In this document: one piece after another, positions 22,860 through 34,423 of the stretch | How the letters are laid out: every line of letters starts with the position of its first letter | Position numbering within the stretch: position 1 is the stretch's first letter | Source of the DNA: Cylindrodendrum hubeiense | Lineage: Eukaryota > Ascomycota > Sordariomycetes > Hypocreales > Nectriaceae | Assembly (NCBI GenBank): GCA_014621425.1 | Contig: JAANBB010000006.1 | Span: forward strand, 310,001-374,000 | Length of the DNA stretch: 64,000 bases | Direction: 5' to 3' | The notes under the pieces: generated by a model | Database searches by the model: none | Seen by the model: only the letters and a program-made list of their open reading frames with translations | What the model was told of the DNA's origin: nothing | Made by a program: the position numbers and the translations under genes

Positions 22860-23560
22860 GTGTTGGATCGAGAGTGCGATAGCCAGTGGTTGCCGCAGCT
22901 GTTGAGCAATGCGATTGCCAGTGCGATTTCCAGTGCTTCCAGTGCTTCCAGTGCGATTCCCAGTGCGATTCCCAGTGCGATGCCTGCTCAAGCGAGCAGT
23001 GCGATAATTACTCAACCAGTGCGATGCCCAAGGCCATGCCCAATGCGGTGTCCATTGCGACGGGCGACGGCGACGGTCATAATATATTCCGTCCTCCGGC
23101 TGACACCACAACCAATGCGACAAAGCGACAACACGACAATGCGACAATGCGACAAAGCAACCCCTGCTAGCTCCAGCCTCAGGCCAAGCCAACTCCCCAG
23201 TCGCAGTGCTGTCTCGTCGCACTGCTGCCTTGTCGTATTCTCTTTGAGTGCCCAAACGCTTGTGGGCTACCTAGGACAAAGGCTACCTAGGACAAATCAG
23301 ACGTGAGCCGGTATACGGCTCAGTTAGCAGATACCTCATCTGGCTCCGAGCTCTCACAGACCTATTGGTATCTGGCAAACTTGGCCAAGTCCCGAGTTGG
23401 GCAACGCGTCGCACTGCTGACCTGTCGCATTGCCGCCCCGTCGCATTGCTAAATCCGTCGCAGTGCTGCAGCCATGCCACGCGCTGCCGTCTCCCGTTGG
23501 CTGTCGCACTCGCTTCCCCCTGCTCGTTTCCCTGCTCCCCGGTCGCAGTGCTGGATTGGG
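22860..23560. repeat. Two-armed minisatellite of TGCGAC/TGCGAT words
   Basis: From 22886 to 23165 the plus strand repeats GTGCGATTCCCA-type units and then GCGACAATGCGACAAAGCGA-type units. From 23208 to 23560 the reverse-complement words (GTCGCACTGCTG, GTCGCATTGC, GTCGCAGTGCTG) dominate. The array therefore changes orientation near 23.2 kb, where the dispersed element copy also sits, and could form hairpins. Confidence 0.7.
23239..23395 (+). mobile_element. Dispersed MITE-like element, copy 1 (right end lost)
   Basis: It begins TCTCTTTGAGTGCCCAAACG and CTTGTGGG, then has GCAGATACCTCATCTGG and ATTGGTATCTGGCAAACTTG, matching the copy at 48.5 kb in order and orientation. A 16-bp piece (GGCTACCTAGGACAAA) is duplicated near the left end. 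The right terminal inverted repeat is not recognisable. Confidence 0.6.
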
Positions 23561-23965
23561 CGTCGCATTGCCGCCCGCTCTCGAGCGTGTGCTTGCCAAC
23601 CATGGCGCTCGCTGTCGTCTCCGCGACCTGTGTAGTCACGGTATTGGCCATTACGCTCTTCGTGGCTTGCATGCATCTCGTCGTAAACCTGCTCTGGGCC
23701 AAGATCCCTCCCTGCTGGCCGGCGTTGTGACATCATTCTCGTCGTTTTCACTCTGTCTTTAAATATCGTCCGACGTCTCCATTTCAAACGCATTTGTGTC
23801 AAACATTTGTGTCTCTTTCAACATCTACTCTGTCGCAGTAGATGAGGCCACCCGCCACACATCAGCCACGTACCAGCCACACCAGCCCCTCTCCATACCA
23901 GCCCGCACTACCTACACGCGCCACACGAGCCACAACTACCTCCCCAAGCTACCCTACACCTCGTC

Positions 23966-25047
23966 ATGGCCCCCCATCTCATGACCGATTTTACCACCAG
24001 TCGCCCATATGACTTTGAGACAATCGAAAAAATCTTCAAGGGTGTTTTAAATGTAAATTTTACATCATGCCTATCCTGGTTGTATCGTGCTTGGAACAAT
24101 ATTGAACTAATTTCTTGACTGCTGTAGGCCGAGCTCACCCCTCACTACCATGCTTGGATTCGGAACACCAACGCTCATGAACAAGTACCTCGCGAAGTCA
24201 TACTCGAGATCGCCTTCTGGATAGGGTATGATCCAGAGAGGGGCTCGTATGATCGAGATCTACACCTCAAATACTGCCACAAGTGTTGCATTGATCGCAC
24301 CAATGGTATCTACTACCACTACTGCGACCACTGGATCGTCATGCACTTCCACATCCCTGTCGACAAGTTCACATTCCCCACCGGAAAAGGCCCATATGCC
24401 TTCCTAGGCGTCAAGGCCCTCACCATCTTCCGCAGCCAGACCGTTTTCGACCCCAACAATGGAGGGGATCGCCGTGCTGAATGGAGGTAAGTTTCCTATC
24501 CCATGTCATACCCGGTCAGCGTTCCCAAATGCTAACCTTCTTTTCAGATATCGTGGTAAATATGGCCAAGGCGGCCCCATGGAGGATTGTAACAAACGAT
24601 ACACTGCCTTTTGGTTTTATGATGAACCCCGCAAATCTCGGTGGTATCCCGGTCGCACCTTGACGGAGATCAACGGAGTCCGAGAAATCGAGCTTCCATT
24701 ATTGGAACAGTTTGTAAGTGTTACCTTTGTCAGCTTGTTTATGTGACAAGTGTTCCCTTGAGCTTTAAACTCTTCAAGAGACTGACGGGTTCAAACAGGG
24801 TACATGGCTTTGCCAACAGGGAATACGAAATGCACATGTGCTCAACAAGATATGGCCAGGAATTGACTTTACTACAACACATGAACCGCCTGACGGATAC
24901 ACACTCTACGACCATGACGGATATACACTCTACAATCCTGACGGACGCACACTCTACAATCCCGACAACGACGCATTCATCAAGAATTTCCTACCAGATG
25001 GCCATGATCCGCCAAGTATACCTCATGGTATTCCATCAGAACCATAG
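23966..25047 (+). CDS. Unknown protein, 286 aa, with C-terminal DG-TLYNP repeats
   Basis: Four exons join cleanly by frame (23966-24052, 24128-24486, 24548-24713, 24799-25047), all GT-AG. The product has no signal peptide or membrane helix. It is rich in Tyr, Trp, His and Cys: CHKCC at about residue 69 is followed by HYCDHW, which could bind a metal. The C-terminus has three tandem copies of an eight-residue unit (DGYTLYDH, DGYTLYNP, DGRTLYNP) and ends with an acidic, Pro-rich tail. I do not recognise the family. Clean splicing and unbroken frame support a functional gene. It lies divergently from the zinc-finger gene, with the minisatellite in between. Confidence 0.65.
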
Positions 25048-26175
25048 TTACAGACAACCATTTGTACTTTGGTAGTTTTTTCTTGGACTGGAGTTATGCC
25101 TGTCGCAACTCGTGTTGCATTGTTTGCGCTGTTTTATAGACTTGTTTACCACAGTCCCAATGACAACTCTGTTCAAATCGCTGCTTTTACCTTCAGTACA
25201 GATGTATTGGAAGAACAATTCACGTTATTGTAGCACCGACCCAATGCTAACGCTATTGAGGGTGCATATTTTGCGTTTATTCTTTTTATTTACACAGAAG
25301 ATTAATACATTTAATACATTGATCACTAACAGTTTGACGTGGTTTGGAGAAGTGTGGAAAATGCCAATTAAACATACTTGCTTCGCGGCCAATACAATCT
25401 CCCTTTGAGTTCAGATGATGCCCATCATCAGATATCAGATGTGAAGTTACAAGCAATTGCAGTGCGCGCCAAGCACGATTACCCACCGGAAATTAAACAT
25501 GAACATGAATCTTTCGGTAACCATCCTCAACCTAATTTTGTCAGCTTTCGTAAACTCAGCCATGGTACCCGGAGTAGAGAGGAGCATTCCCAGATATGCG
25601 CGCCAGTAGCGACTAGCGGGGTCGTGTAAGCGCCACGGGTATTGGTCAAGTCACTTCGCAGAAGCTAGCCCGGCCATGACAGAGTAGCACCATCTCGGCA
25701 TGGAGGTCCTCCCACCGGGCACGCAGCTCCGGTGGGCGGCTGGAATTGGGGAACGCTCGCCCACTGGGGTGTCACTCCGGCGGATGGGTAACAGCGAATT
25801 GAACAACAACCCCGGGCGCCTTCACGTCTTCCCCCCGACGCACACCCTTGTCCGCTGGGTGGAATGACACTTGTGTCGCTCTACGGGCCCACGCCACTTT
25901 CCCCACCATGCTCCGGCCGGTGGATCTCGTCTGATCTGGGGTTGGGAATGTGGTGTCCGGGGAAGCAGACAGACCTTTGACAGCGCTAACCTGTGGTCGG
26001 TTTGATCAATCACGTTCCCTTTTTAGCCGTCGCATATATATATATGCTCGCATGAACCCCCTTCTCTTTTGTTGCAGAAATCGCAGCGCCGACTGAATCC
26101 ATACCTTTGATTCCTTTCCCCTTGATCCTACATCCTTGCCGCCCCATTCCAGGAGCCCAGTGTGCTGCCTTTGCC
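25048..26175. promoter_or_regulatory. Upstream region of the sugar transporter with CreA-like sites and TATA tract
   Basis: This 1.1-kb gap is the presumed promoter of the permease at 26176. Hexamers fitting the SYGGRG consensus of the carbon repressor CreA occur at 25764-25769 (CTGGGG), 25936-25941 (CTGGGG) and 25957-25962 (CCGGGG). A TATATATATATA tract at 26034-26045 lies about 130 bp before the ATG. Glucose repression of an alpha-glucoside permease would fit, but such short sites are common by chance. The left half should hold the 3' UTR of the preceding gene. Confidence 0.4.
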
Positions 26176-28081
26176 ATGTCGACAACGGAGGCCGAGAAGG
26201 TCGTCCCGACCGAGCACGAGCTCAAGGGATTCGACCTCGAGGATCCCAACCTGGAAGAGCTCATCAATCGCGCCCAGGAAGGAGAAATTGCCGACCATCA
26301 ACTTACCTTGCGGGAAGCCCTCAAGAAATACAAAAAGGCCGTTTTTTGGGCCATGTTCATGTCCACCAGTCTCATCATGGAGGGCTACGACCTGGTCATC
26401 GTACGTACTCCCCTCAATCCACGAGCCCAAGATCGATGCACCCTTAACGAACCTAATCTAGATCAATTCCTTCTACGGCCAAACCCAGTTTCAAAACAAA
26501 TTTGGCGTCCTGGACCCTTCTACCGGGGAAAACTACATTCCTGCCCCGTGGCAGTCAGGCCTGTCCAACTCGGCCCAAGTCGGTCAGCTGTTTGGACTAA
26601 TTATCAATGGTTTCGCTCAAGACCGCTTTGGATCTCGATATACCATGATGTTTTTCATGGCTTGGATGTCGGTAATGATATTCATCCCCGTTTTTGCTCC
26701 TTCCCTCCCCGTCTTAGCTTGGGGCGAGGCAATGTGTGGAATCTCGTGGGGTGTCTTCCAGGTAAGTTACTGTCTAAAGCTTGGCCCATTCTTGAGCTAA
26801 GAATCGACATATAGACTCTTTCTACCACTTATGCTTCCGAGGTGGTCCCTACTATCCTTAGACCATATGTTACAGCGTACGTTTGCATGTGCTGGGGAGG
26901 CGGCATCCTTCTCTCGTCTGGTGTTATTCGAGCTGTGGCCAGCGTCGAGGGCAATCTTGGCTGGCAGCTACCCTTTGTTCTCCAATGGGTCTGGCCTATC
27001 CCCCTGCTCATCGGAGCGTATCTGTCTCCGGAATCGCCATGGAATGCAGTCAGGCGAGGTAAAATAGACCTCGCAAAGCAGAGTTTGATCCGCCTCCGCC
27101 AGGACGGTCCCGAGCATGAGCAAGCCATTGAGGCTACCCTTGCAAACATCAGGCATACAACTGCCTTGGAAAAGGCCGAAAGCGAGAATACGACCTACCT
27201 TGAGTGCTTCAAGGGCACGAACCTACGACGAACTGAAATTGTCAGTGCTTCGTTCCCTCTATTGAGAGATTTTTATGCTGACAATAATTCGCTCTGACTT
27301 CTAGAATTGCGTTGTTTGGGCCGCTCAGATCCTTTGCGGTAATGCCATCCTCGGCTATTCCGTAGTCTTCCTCCAGGCTGCCGGCTTTTCCGAGATTCAA
27401 GCGTTTGATATCAACATCTCCCTCTCTGCCTGTTACATCATCGGTGGCATTATTTGCTGGTTCCTATTCCCGCACTTTGGACGCGCTACCATCTATATAA
27501 GCGGTCTGGTATTCATGTTCTTCTGTCTTGTGGCAATCGGCGCTCTTGGCTGGGTCGATGGAAAGAATGCCCAGCTCGCCGTTGGAGTCCTCCTCGTCAT
27601 TTCGACTTTGTGCAACATGATTACCATCGGACCTACCTGTTACCCAATTGTGGCGGAGACGCCATCGGGCCGGCTGCGATACAAGACGATTGTCATTGGT
27701 CGATTCGTGTATAACCTGACTGCCATCTTCAACAACTCCGTCACCCCCCGCATGATTTCTTCCACCTGTAGGTCCCCTGATTTGTGCTTATTCCGAGTAA
27801 AATTAGCACAACACTGACAATGTAACAGCTTGGAACTGGGGAGCTAAGGCTGGTCTGTTCTTTGCGGGCACCAACCTTCTCTGCACCATATGGTGCTGGT
27901 TCCGTCTTCCTGAGACCAAGGACCGCACCTTTGGCGAAATCGACCTACTCTTCAGCAACCACGTTCCAGCAAGAAAGTTTAAGTATACTAAAGTCGACCG
28001 TAAGTTTCATTCAGCTTCACTGCCCTCTGATGATCACTCGCGTTGCTAACACTGCGTGATGCTGTAGAATTCGCCCATTAG
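26176..28081 (+). CDS. MFS sugar transporter, alpha-glucoside (maltose) permease type
   Basis: Six exons: 26176-26400, 26462-26761, 26815-27240, 27305-27767, 27829-27999, 28068-28081, giving 532 residues with twelve predicted membrane helices. The N-terminal cytoplasmic part ends in KKYKKAVFWAMFMSTSLIMEGYD, the usual first-helix entry of fungal maltose permeases (shown here only as a landmark). FAQDRFGSR marks loop 2-3, LSPESPWNAVRRGK the end of the first half, and RLPETKDRTFGEIDLLF the C-terminal PETKG-type signature. The family imports maltose and other alpha-glucosides with protons at the plasma membrane. The last exon is only 14 bases and encodes QFAH and stop. Confidence 0.92.
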
Positions 28082-28648
28082 TATATGGACCTGGTGGACA
28101 AGCAGATATACATATGACATCTATTTATGAAAAGGTGTTGGGATCTACTATTTTAATGAAAGGAATCCTTCCTTTTAAGAGGAGTAACTTACATCTGAAC
28201 TGAGCGGTCTAGGTAGCTGAACCCTTTCTTTGGTTCCAACTTCCATGCCAAATTAGTTACCATCTGACAAGGAAGTTGAAAGAAGCCGTAAAACGAGCTA
28301 CTCATTCGCTATTAGCAGGACTTAGTTGCCTGATATGACATCTGAATGGTACTGGATGTGATCTAGCTAATATTCACTCAAGCTTATGTTCGGATCGAAG
28401 TGTAAATAATATAATCAGATCTACACTTATCGTCTCAGATGAACCTGATTATCGCAACCCCCTCTTCTCTATAATACTCCGCCATGCCACAATACTCCAA
28501 ATTCAATCTATCTAGCCAAGTGCCTCTTCCACTTCTTATGCAAATCCAAATCTAAACCTGAAACCTCAGCTCCCCAAGTCTAATGCAATGCCCAAGCAGC
28601 AGTCTACTGCATCAAGTTCATATCCTGCACACTGGTGGAATATACCAT
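28082..28648. other. Intergenic, convergent 3' ends
   Basis: An AT-rich gap between convergent genes. It holds presumed 3' UTRs, and I see no other feature. Confidence 0.5.
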
Positions 28649-30499
28649 TTAGACGAGGTTAGGGCACCTCATGCAGAGAGTGCTCTTGGCAAGGTCAGAT
28701 GGAACATCCGCGCTATTAGAGTAGTCAGTATCAATGTTTCGCAAAGCTTGAGAGTGGAAGGGTGTGCATACGTAGTGCCGGCGGCGACAAAGAGGAAGAA
28801 GTTGGGCCCGCATCCAATGTTAGTGTCGATGAAGCTCGTGGAAATGGCACACTCAGCAAGTCCGACACCGCCATCAATGGTGATGGATTGGATGTCCTGG
28901 GTGTCAGACAAGGGGTTGATGGGAGTGTCATCGGAGTTTGCGCCAGAGTTGAAGAGATCGGCCTGAGAGCCGTCAGTGTAGGTGACAGTTCCGACCTTGG
29001 GGCGGATGCCATCGTTTCCGTTAACGGCGCCCTGGGTGCTTCCAGTGGTGATGACAAGGCAGGTATCAAAGATGGGGGTGCTAGTGGAGAAGATGGTCTT
29101 CGCGTTGGGCTGATCAGCGGCAGATCCGAAGCCGCCAAAGAGGTTGAGCTCCACGCCAACGTTAACATCAAGCTCCACGCCAGCAATGGCATCGTTAATA
29201 CCGCACACGCCACCTGCAGTTGAGGCTGAGGCAGTCAGTGTAGCGTCGAGCTTCGGAGCAGCAAGGCCGAGACCAGCAACGAGACCCTTGCCGAATACAG
29301 TGGCAGCAATGTCGAAGGTGATGACAGGGCCCAAGCTGGCGGTGACCTGAACCGAGGCGCTGATGGTAGGGCCAATCTTGCTGAACTGAGGGTTGATAGC
29401 GTCCGAGTCACCTCCAATGCGCAGTGTAGTGCCGTCGGGGATAACCATGGCGACGCCAAAGTCGGCCGAAACCTGGCCAGAAATCGCCGAGAGACCGGCT
29501 TTGGCATCGACATTGATCTCAGGGCCAAAGGTGGCAATTCCGGCAATGGAAATGGGGGTCAGGGGAAGGTTGAGGATTCGGATGGAAGCGATATCGACGG
29601 GGGCGGTGAGTTCTCCAGAAGCCGTGACTCCGAGGCCAACGCTGGCACCGAGTCCGTTCCTCGCAGTGACTGAGCCAGTGAGGCCAGAGAAGAGGCCAAT
29701 CTCGAAGTCAAAGTCGATGGATCCCGTAGTCGCGCAGTGGGCGCAGTCCACGCTAAGAGTGACACCATTGAAGTCTTGGGAGAACAAATTCTTGGAAAAG
29801 TCATTGGCGATGTCGACAGAGCCACTGCCACCGATGCGCTTCGACAAGCTCTGGCCATCGTTGTCAAAAGCCCCAGATCTGACTCTGAGAGTATAGTCGT
29901 CGACCAAGTCTTCCCAGGTGGTTGGGCTGCTGTACAGGGTGGCGATGGGGTCGGAACCATCATAGTGGACATCGGAGACTGCATACTGCTTTCTGCCGTC
30001 GGGCCCACCACACTCGCCTCCATCGACAACCAGGACCATGGTGTGCTCTTTCTTCGCATGGAGCCACTTCCAATCGTGCTTGGCGGATTTCTTGGCCGCA
30101 TTATCCTTGAAGGTCATGGTCAGCTTTCCAGGGTTTGAGCAGTCCAACCCCTGGATCTCATCACCCATTCGGGCAACATTGAGCATCTTGTGATCTTCGC
30201 CACCAGTGCAAGTAAGGTTCGCGACGACATCTGATGGTGTTTAGTAATTTGTAATATTGATAGGTTGTTTGGGTTCTCATACTTCCATTGGACCAGTAAA
30301 ATGTGTCCCAGTCGTATAGCTCGGCATTTGGATCAGCGCCAATACCGCCCCAGTTGGTCATGGGAGCAAGGACGGTCTCGGCGCTATCGCGGGCCATGAG
30401 AGACTCAGCTCCCTGGAATGGGTGAGCAGTAGCAACGCCGACGAGGCTTGAGAGGCCAGCCAGTGAGGCCACCGCGGGTGTAAACATCTTGGAGAACAT
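28649..30499 (-). CDS. Large secreted beta-rich protein, DUF7029/DUF7223-like
   Basis: Three exons on the minus strand (30499-30283, 30230-28772, 28712-28649) give 579 residues. The signal peptide is followed by a helix-poor, Gly/Ala/Val-rich body. The first block (about residues 75-190) has GLDCSNPGKLTMTF, a W..L....H.MVLVVDGGECGG segment and fits the fungal DUF7029 layout. DCAHCATTGSIDFDF near 232 opens a long beta-strand domain resembling DUF7223. Family names are from memory. The C-terminal Cys residues are in GCGPNFFLF and in the last exon. The role is unknown, probably wall-associated or extracellular. Without the last splice the frame would instead end at 28669. A TATA-like site lies near 30670 on the minus strand. 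Confidence 0.75.
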
Positions 30500-32399
30500 G
30501 TTTGCGAAAAGGTCAATTGATCAACCAGACGAGAAAACGAGACAAAGAAATCAGATTGCACTGAAAAGAAGATTGATGCTTGGAAGTCTCAGAAGGCGAG
30601 CCAGATGATTATGGAGAAGTGTGATCTGTTGGTGGATGTGTATAGAAAAGGACATGCAACTTGTTATATAGGTCAACTTGGTCGCCTCTCAAGATTGATT
30701 TACAATCGTCAATATGAAGAACCCATACCATTTTTTCGGATGTCTTCAATCCCGTGAGTGAGATGTAAGTGTCTGACATCAACGTGCCCTAGGTGTAGAG
30801 GCGGTATCAGTAAGCGGGCTTGCGGGGCTTTAACCATGTGGCTGCCATGGACTACCAAGACAGCTTGTCACGGTATTATTAGGTGAATATGCAGTGGCAA
30901 CCTGATTTGGGGGCGCTGTAATCTGTACTAGCCGACATGAATCGACAGCTAGGGCTTCTCCGAGCGGCGGAGCCTGAGGGTGTGCTAGAGTCGGGGGGGA
31001 TGCAGCCGGCCTGGCTTGAATAAGGCCGCTAAGCAAAAAAGAACAACAATGAATAATGATGTCCATGCAATAGCGCCCTCACGAGACACAAACCCAACTT
31101 CAATTTACAAGATATTGAGACATTGGCAGCCTTAGCAGAGTCCCAACACCAAAAAAAATTAAAGCTGATGAAGACAGCTCTGTGTAGGGCTGTTTGCCGC
31201 AGCTCGCCGAGGCGAATTTTGGTGCTCATGGCTGGGAGCTAGGCTCAGAGGCGCGTCAGCTGACCTAAGACGCTTACAGAGATTTGGCTGAGGCTCAGCC
31301 TCTCCAATCCAGTCCTCACATTGGTCGCCCAAGAGGCCTCACACGTTCAGACGAGAGGCCATTGGGCAGTCTTGGCCCTTCGATCTAGCCGATATTCTTC
31401 ATCTGTCAGAACGAACGCTACCTGGCCGGCATCTCGGCACGGCGAAGGTGTATGCCTTGGCTTGCTCATTTCACCACAACGGGAACCACAACAGGAATCA
31501 CAATATCACGGTTCAGCATACTGAGGTAGAGAACATGATGTTCCGACAAAATGCAAGCTGAAAGCTAATTGATTGCTGTAACCAATTGCCAGGTGCCCCG
31601 AGACGGTTATAAATAGAGGCATGCAACGGAAATACCACGGTGCCACTGCCTGTGAAATAAAATGCTGACAGACGTTGCCCCACGTTTTTCTCGGGAGGCC
31701 CCTGTGGGATTCATCTGCAAGCTCAATGATAGCGCTGATATTCGGCCATAGAATCAGCTCTAAATATATGGTTTTGATTTGATAGGCCAAATATATTGCA
31801 AATAAGCATAGATGCACGTTTTAACCAAATGCCGCATCTTATTTGTCAGATTCCCAAGGCAGGTCGATATTAGTGTGTCGTCTTGTCCGGCGCATCCGCT
31901 TTCAGTAAAAAGTAATTTGAGAAAGAAAAAAGTGCCTTCGTTTATTGCTAGCCTAAGCCGCTCGGTCTGATTATGATATTATTTATCAGCCTCAGACACT
32001 TCCAGAAGTCAACCTATTTCCACTCAACTTGCTTATCCAGCATCTAGGCCTAGCGCAGCAGGATTACAGCCAGACTGACAGACAGAACAATGGGGGACTT
32101 GTGCTCTCCGGTGTCCATATTCCACAGCACTTGGAACACTATCAACAATAATGCGTGAGTAGGGAAAGCAGTTGTGGTCATTGGAATCTATTGTTCTTCC
32201 TTATGGAACTACACACGTGTCTGCGCATAAAGCCTTGGCGACTCGTTATTAATTGGAGAGCTAATGAGGATCTGATAACATCACTTTATCTAGACTCAAA
32301 ACTGAATTTTGCGGGATACAAAATATTTGCAGTTGAACATCTCAGCTCAGCATTAGCTGAAAGCTAGTACAATCATATTTCCCTAGGCTAGAATAACTA

Positions 32400-32953
32400 T
32401 TTACACCCTGCAGGAGTCGAAGCAGACGTATCGTCAGTACTCAGACTTGGTTGACGCATCTGATTGTCAGAACCGGGGATGTTGTTCGTTGGCTTTGCTC
32501 CGAAAACGTTCTTCCCCACAGAACGATACGCCGGCGGGGGACTTTTCATGTCAGAAGACTTTATCCCCATGGGGGCGCTTGTGGGGAGATTGTAGATTAT
32601 GTCATGTTTCCCTCGTGACAGAACTGTAAATGGAAATGAGCAAGGGCAGTGAGCAGGGCCACCGTGGCAGTCAATCCCGCCCACCGGGCATTTAGCGTCG
32701 CCCACCGGGCATCCAACGTCGCCCACCGGGACAATCTTGTCTTGAGACGGTGACACCCTGTTGTAACATGACAACTGCAGGAGACACGGCAATTTGCTGT
32801 AGGTGGTTGGTCCTGAAAGCAGTTGACAAGCCATCTCCAGTTCTTTCCATGGTACCGGTCTCCGAGGCCCTTGTCGCGGCATGCGGCAGACATGGAGAGC
32901 TTTAGCACACATTGTGCAGCGAAGTTCCAACGCTACCTGAAGTGTCACTTTGA
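32400..32953 (-). pseudogene. Possible broken gene for a small Cys-rich protein with a PPxY tail
   Basis: On the minus strand, after a potential acceptor at about 32944, one frame reads RWNFAAQCVLKLSMSAACRD, later GDRYHGKNWRWLVNCF and ANCRVSCSC. It then has a 7-residue repeat and a hydrophobic helix before a TAA near 32597. A second frame over the same bases carries on to 32397 and ends with a basic/Pro tail containing SPPPAYRS (a PPxY motif) and TPAGCK. A protein with Cys-rich ectodomain, one helix and a PPxY tail would need a frame change or an intron that I cannot place. Either the gene is broken or I have missed its exon structure. Confidence 0.35.
32678..32740 (-). repeat. 21-bp tandem repeat, three copies
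   Basis: The unit CGCCCACCGGGCATCCAACGT (three variants) starts at 32678, 32699 and 32720. The period is a multiple of three and is open in two minus-strand frames, encoding either RWATLDA-like or PVGDAKC-like heptads. Confidence 0.85.
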
Positions 32954-34423
32954 CAGCCGGCCCATGACAGAGTAGAGCCACAGGAACCAGTCTAGTACCA
33001 AAAGAAAAGACACCCCTCTCTCACTTTGTTAGACTGGTTCATTTCTTCGACTGCTGTCAACTGCTCTTAATTCGGTCGCCTCTGGATGTCTGTGCACAAC
33101 CAGCTGGAGTTTACTCAAACCTAATAATGCCCACTCGGAAATACCCCGTGCAAGCAGTTTTCGCAACTAGAGAATCTCAGATGTTAATTTTATGCACATA
33201 TCAAGAGAACTCAATGAGATATAGCTACTAGATAAATGGTTTCGCGCAACTGAGTCTTCTCGCACCCTTGCCCCTCAATGCCCGACTGTCTACCCTACAC
33301 CAGAGGTCCAAGACCAACGCTAAATTTGACAGATACGATTCCATGGTATTAAAAAAGGCAAAATCGGGAACCTGACAGCCACAATTATACATTACTAACT
33401 ACGACGTTATGTGAATTGTTCCATTTGCTCCAATCCGTGCCAAGTGCTCCGGTGGAGTGTAATGTCGCCACAGTGCCGAGAACAGCCTGGTATGATCGTA
33501 TTTGTCATGAAAATAAAAGCACAGTCAGCACAAAGTGAGGCTTGGCCCTCTGGAGATGCGTAGAACGCAGGGGATCACTTGTCGAACCCTCAATTGCGTC
33601 TTGACAATATGCGGCCAATTATTTACATGGGACATCATTGAAAACAGTGAGCCTAGAATCTCTTTCGGATTCTTCTTTCTCACCTGGTTCGTGTCCGGGT
33701 GAATTGAAATGGGGAGACATGTTATTGGTATTAAAATAATTAAATTCACAGCCACAGCATTATCACTTGCCTAGACTAGTTGCTGGAATCGTACTTTTGC
33801 AACTTGAGTTGGACACTGCGTTGGGTGCAGATCACAATCACCAGAATGTATGACGGCAATCTCTGACGTAGAGGAGTGTGCTAATATGCTTATCAATTAG
33901 AGATCTCAAGGAACTGGATAGAAATATGGGTATAAATTGCCGTATTAACAGCCAGATTGTTTTCCCCAGATTTGAAGAAACTACTGACAAGTCTGAAAAT
34001 GCGATGCCGACTCAACAGAGTTTCAGGCAGTACTATTTATACCGCTTTGCAGGCCTAATGAATGCTTGATGGAGGGTATTGCCATGAAGTCCATGCCCAT
34101 CACAACATGTATTGTCGATTTTGACTCAGGTAGGGCATGAAACCGCCACTACTTCACAGACCAGGCAATTATTATGGTAGCCTAAGGTGACCTTGAAAGT
34201 CCTATTTGATGTCTGGGGTATAGAATTGTTGCGTAGCGTCATGAATGGATATCTTTCTAGTGGTACAGCATCAAGAACGCACACAGCACTCATCCGAGCC
34301 AAACTAATCTACGACCACAATATGCATTTCCTGAAAGGCAACATAATCTATTCCCATTATCCCGGCCCCGAAACCCCATTTAACCACAGACGCCCGTTCG
34401 TCGCAAACAATCTCAAAACTTTG

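Larger units (their letters stand above)
22410..23965. other. Intergenic region rich in short GC repeats
   Basis: About 1.55 kb between divergent genes. Several frames are open on both strands here, but their composition simply mirrors repeats of TGCGAC/TGCGAT words, so I do not call a gene. It contains the minisatellite arms and one copy of the dispersed element, both listed separately. Confidence 0.45.
30500..34423. other. Long gene-poor gap with a Cys-rich fragment
   Basis: About 3.9 kb without a complete gene. Apart from the fragment at 32.4-32.95 kb listed separately, the reading frames are short, AT-rich and unconvincing. The left end is the promoter of the secreted protein at 30499, and the sequence around 31020-31320 is GC-richer without a pattern. 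Confidence 0.4.

Noticed and set aside
22860..23730. Several long overlapping frames on both strands
   Set aside because: They follow the TGCGAC minisatellite; the peptides are simple repeats (SASSASSAIPSAIP type) and swap frames with no splice or start support.
29393..30138. Long plus-strand frames inside the 28.6-30.5 kb gene
   Set aside because: They are antisense shadows of a Gly/Ala-rich coding exon; the minus-strand product has signal peptide, domains and valid introns.
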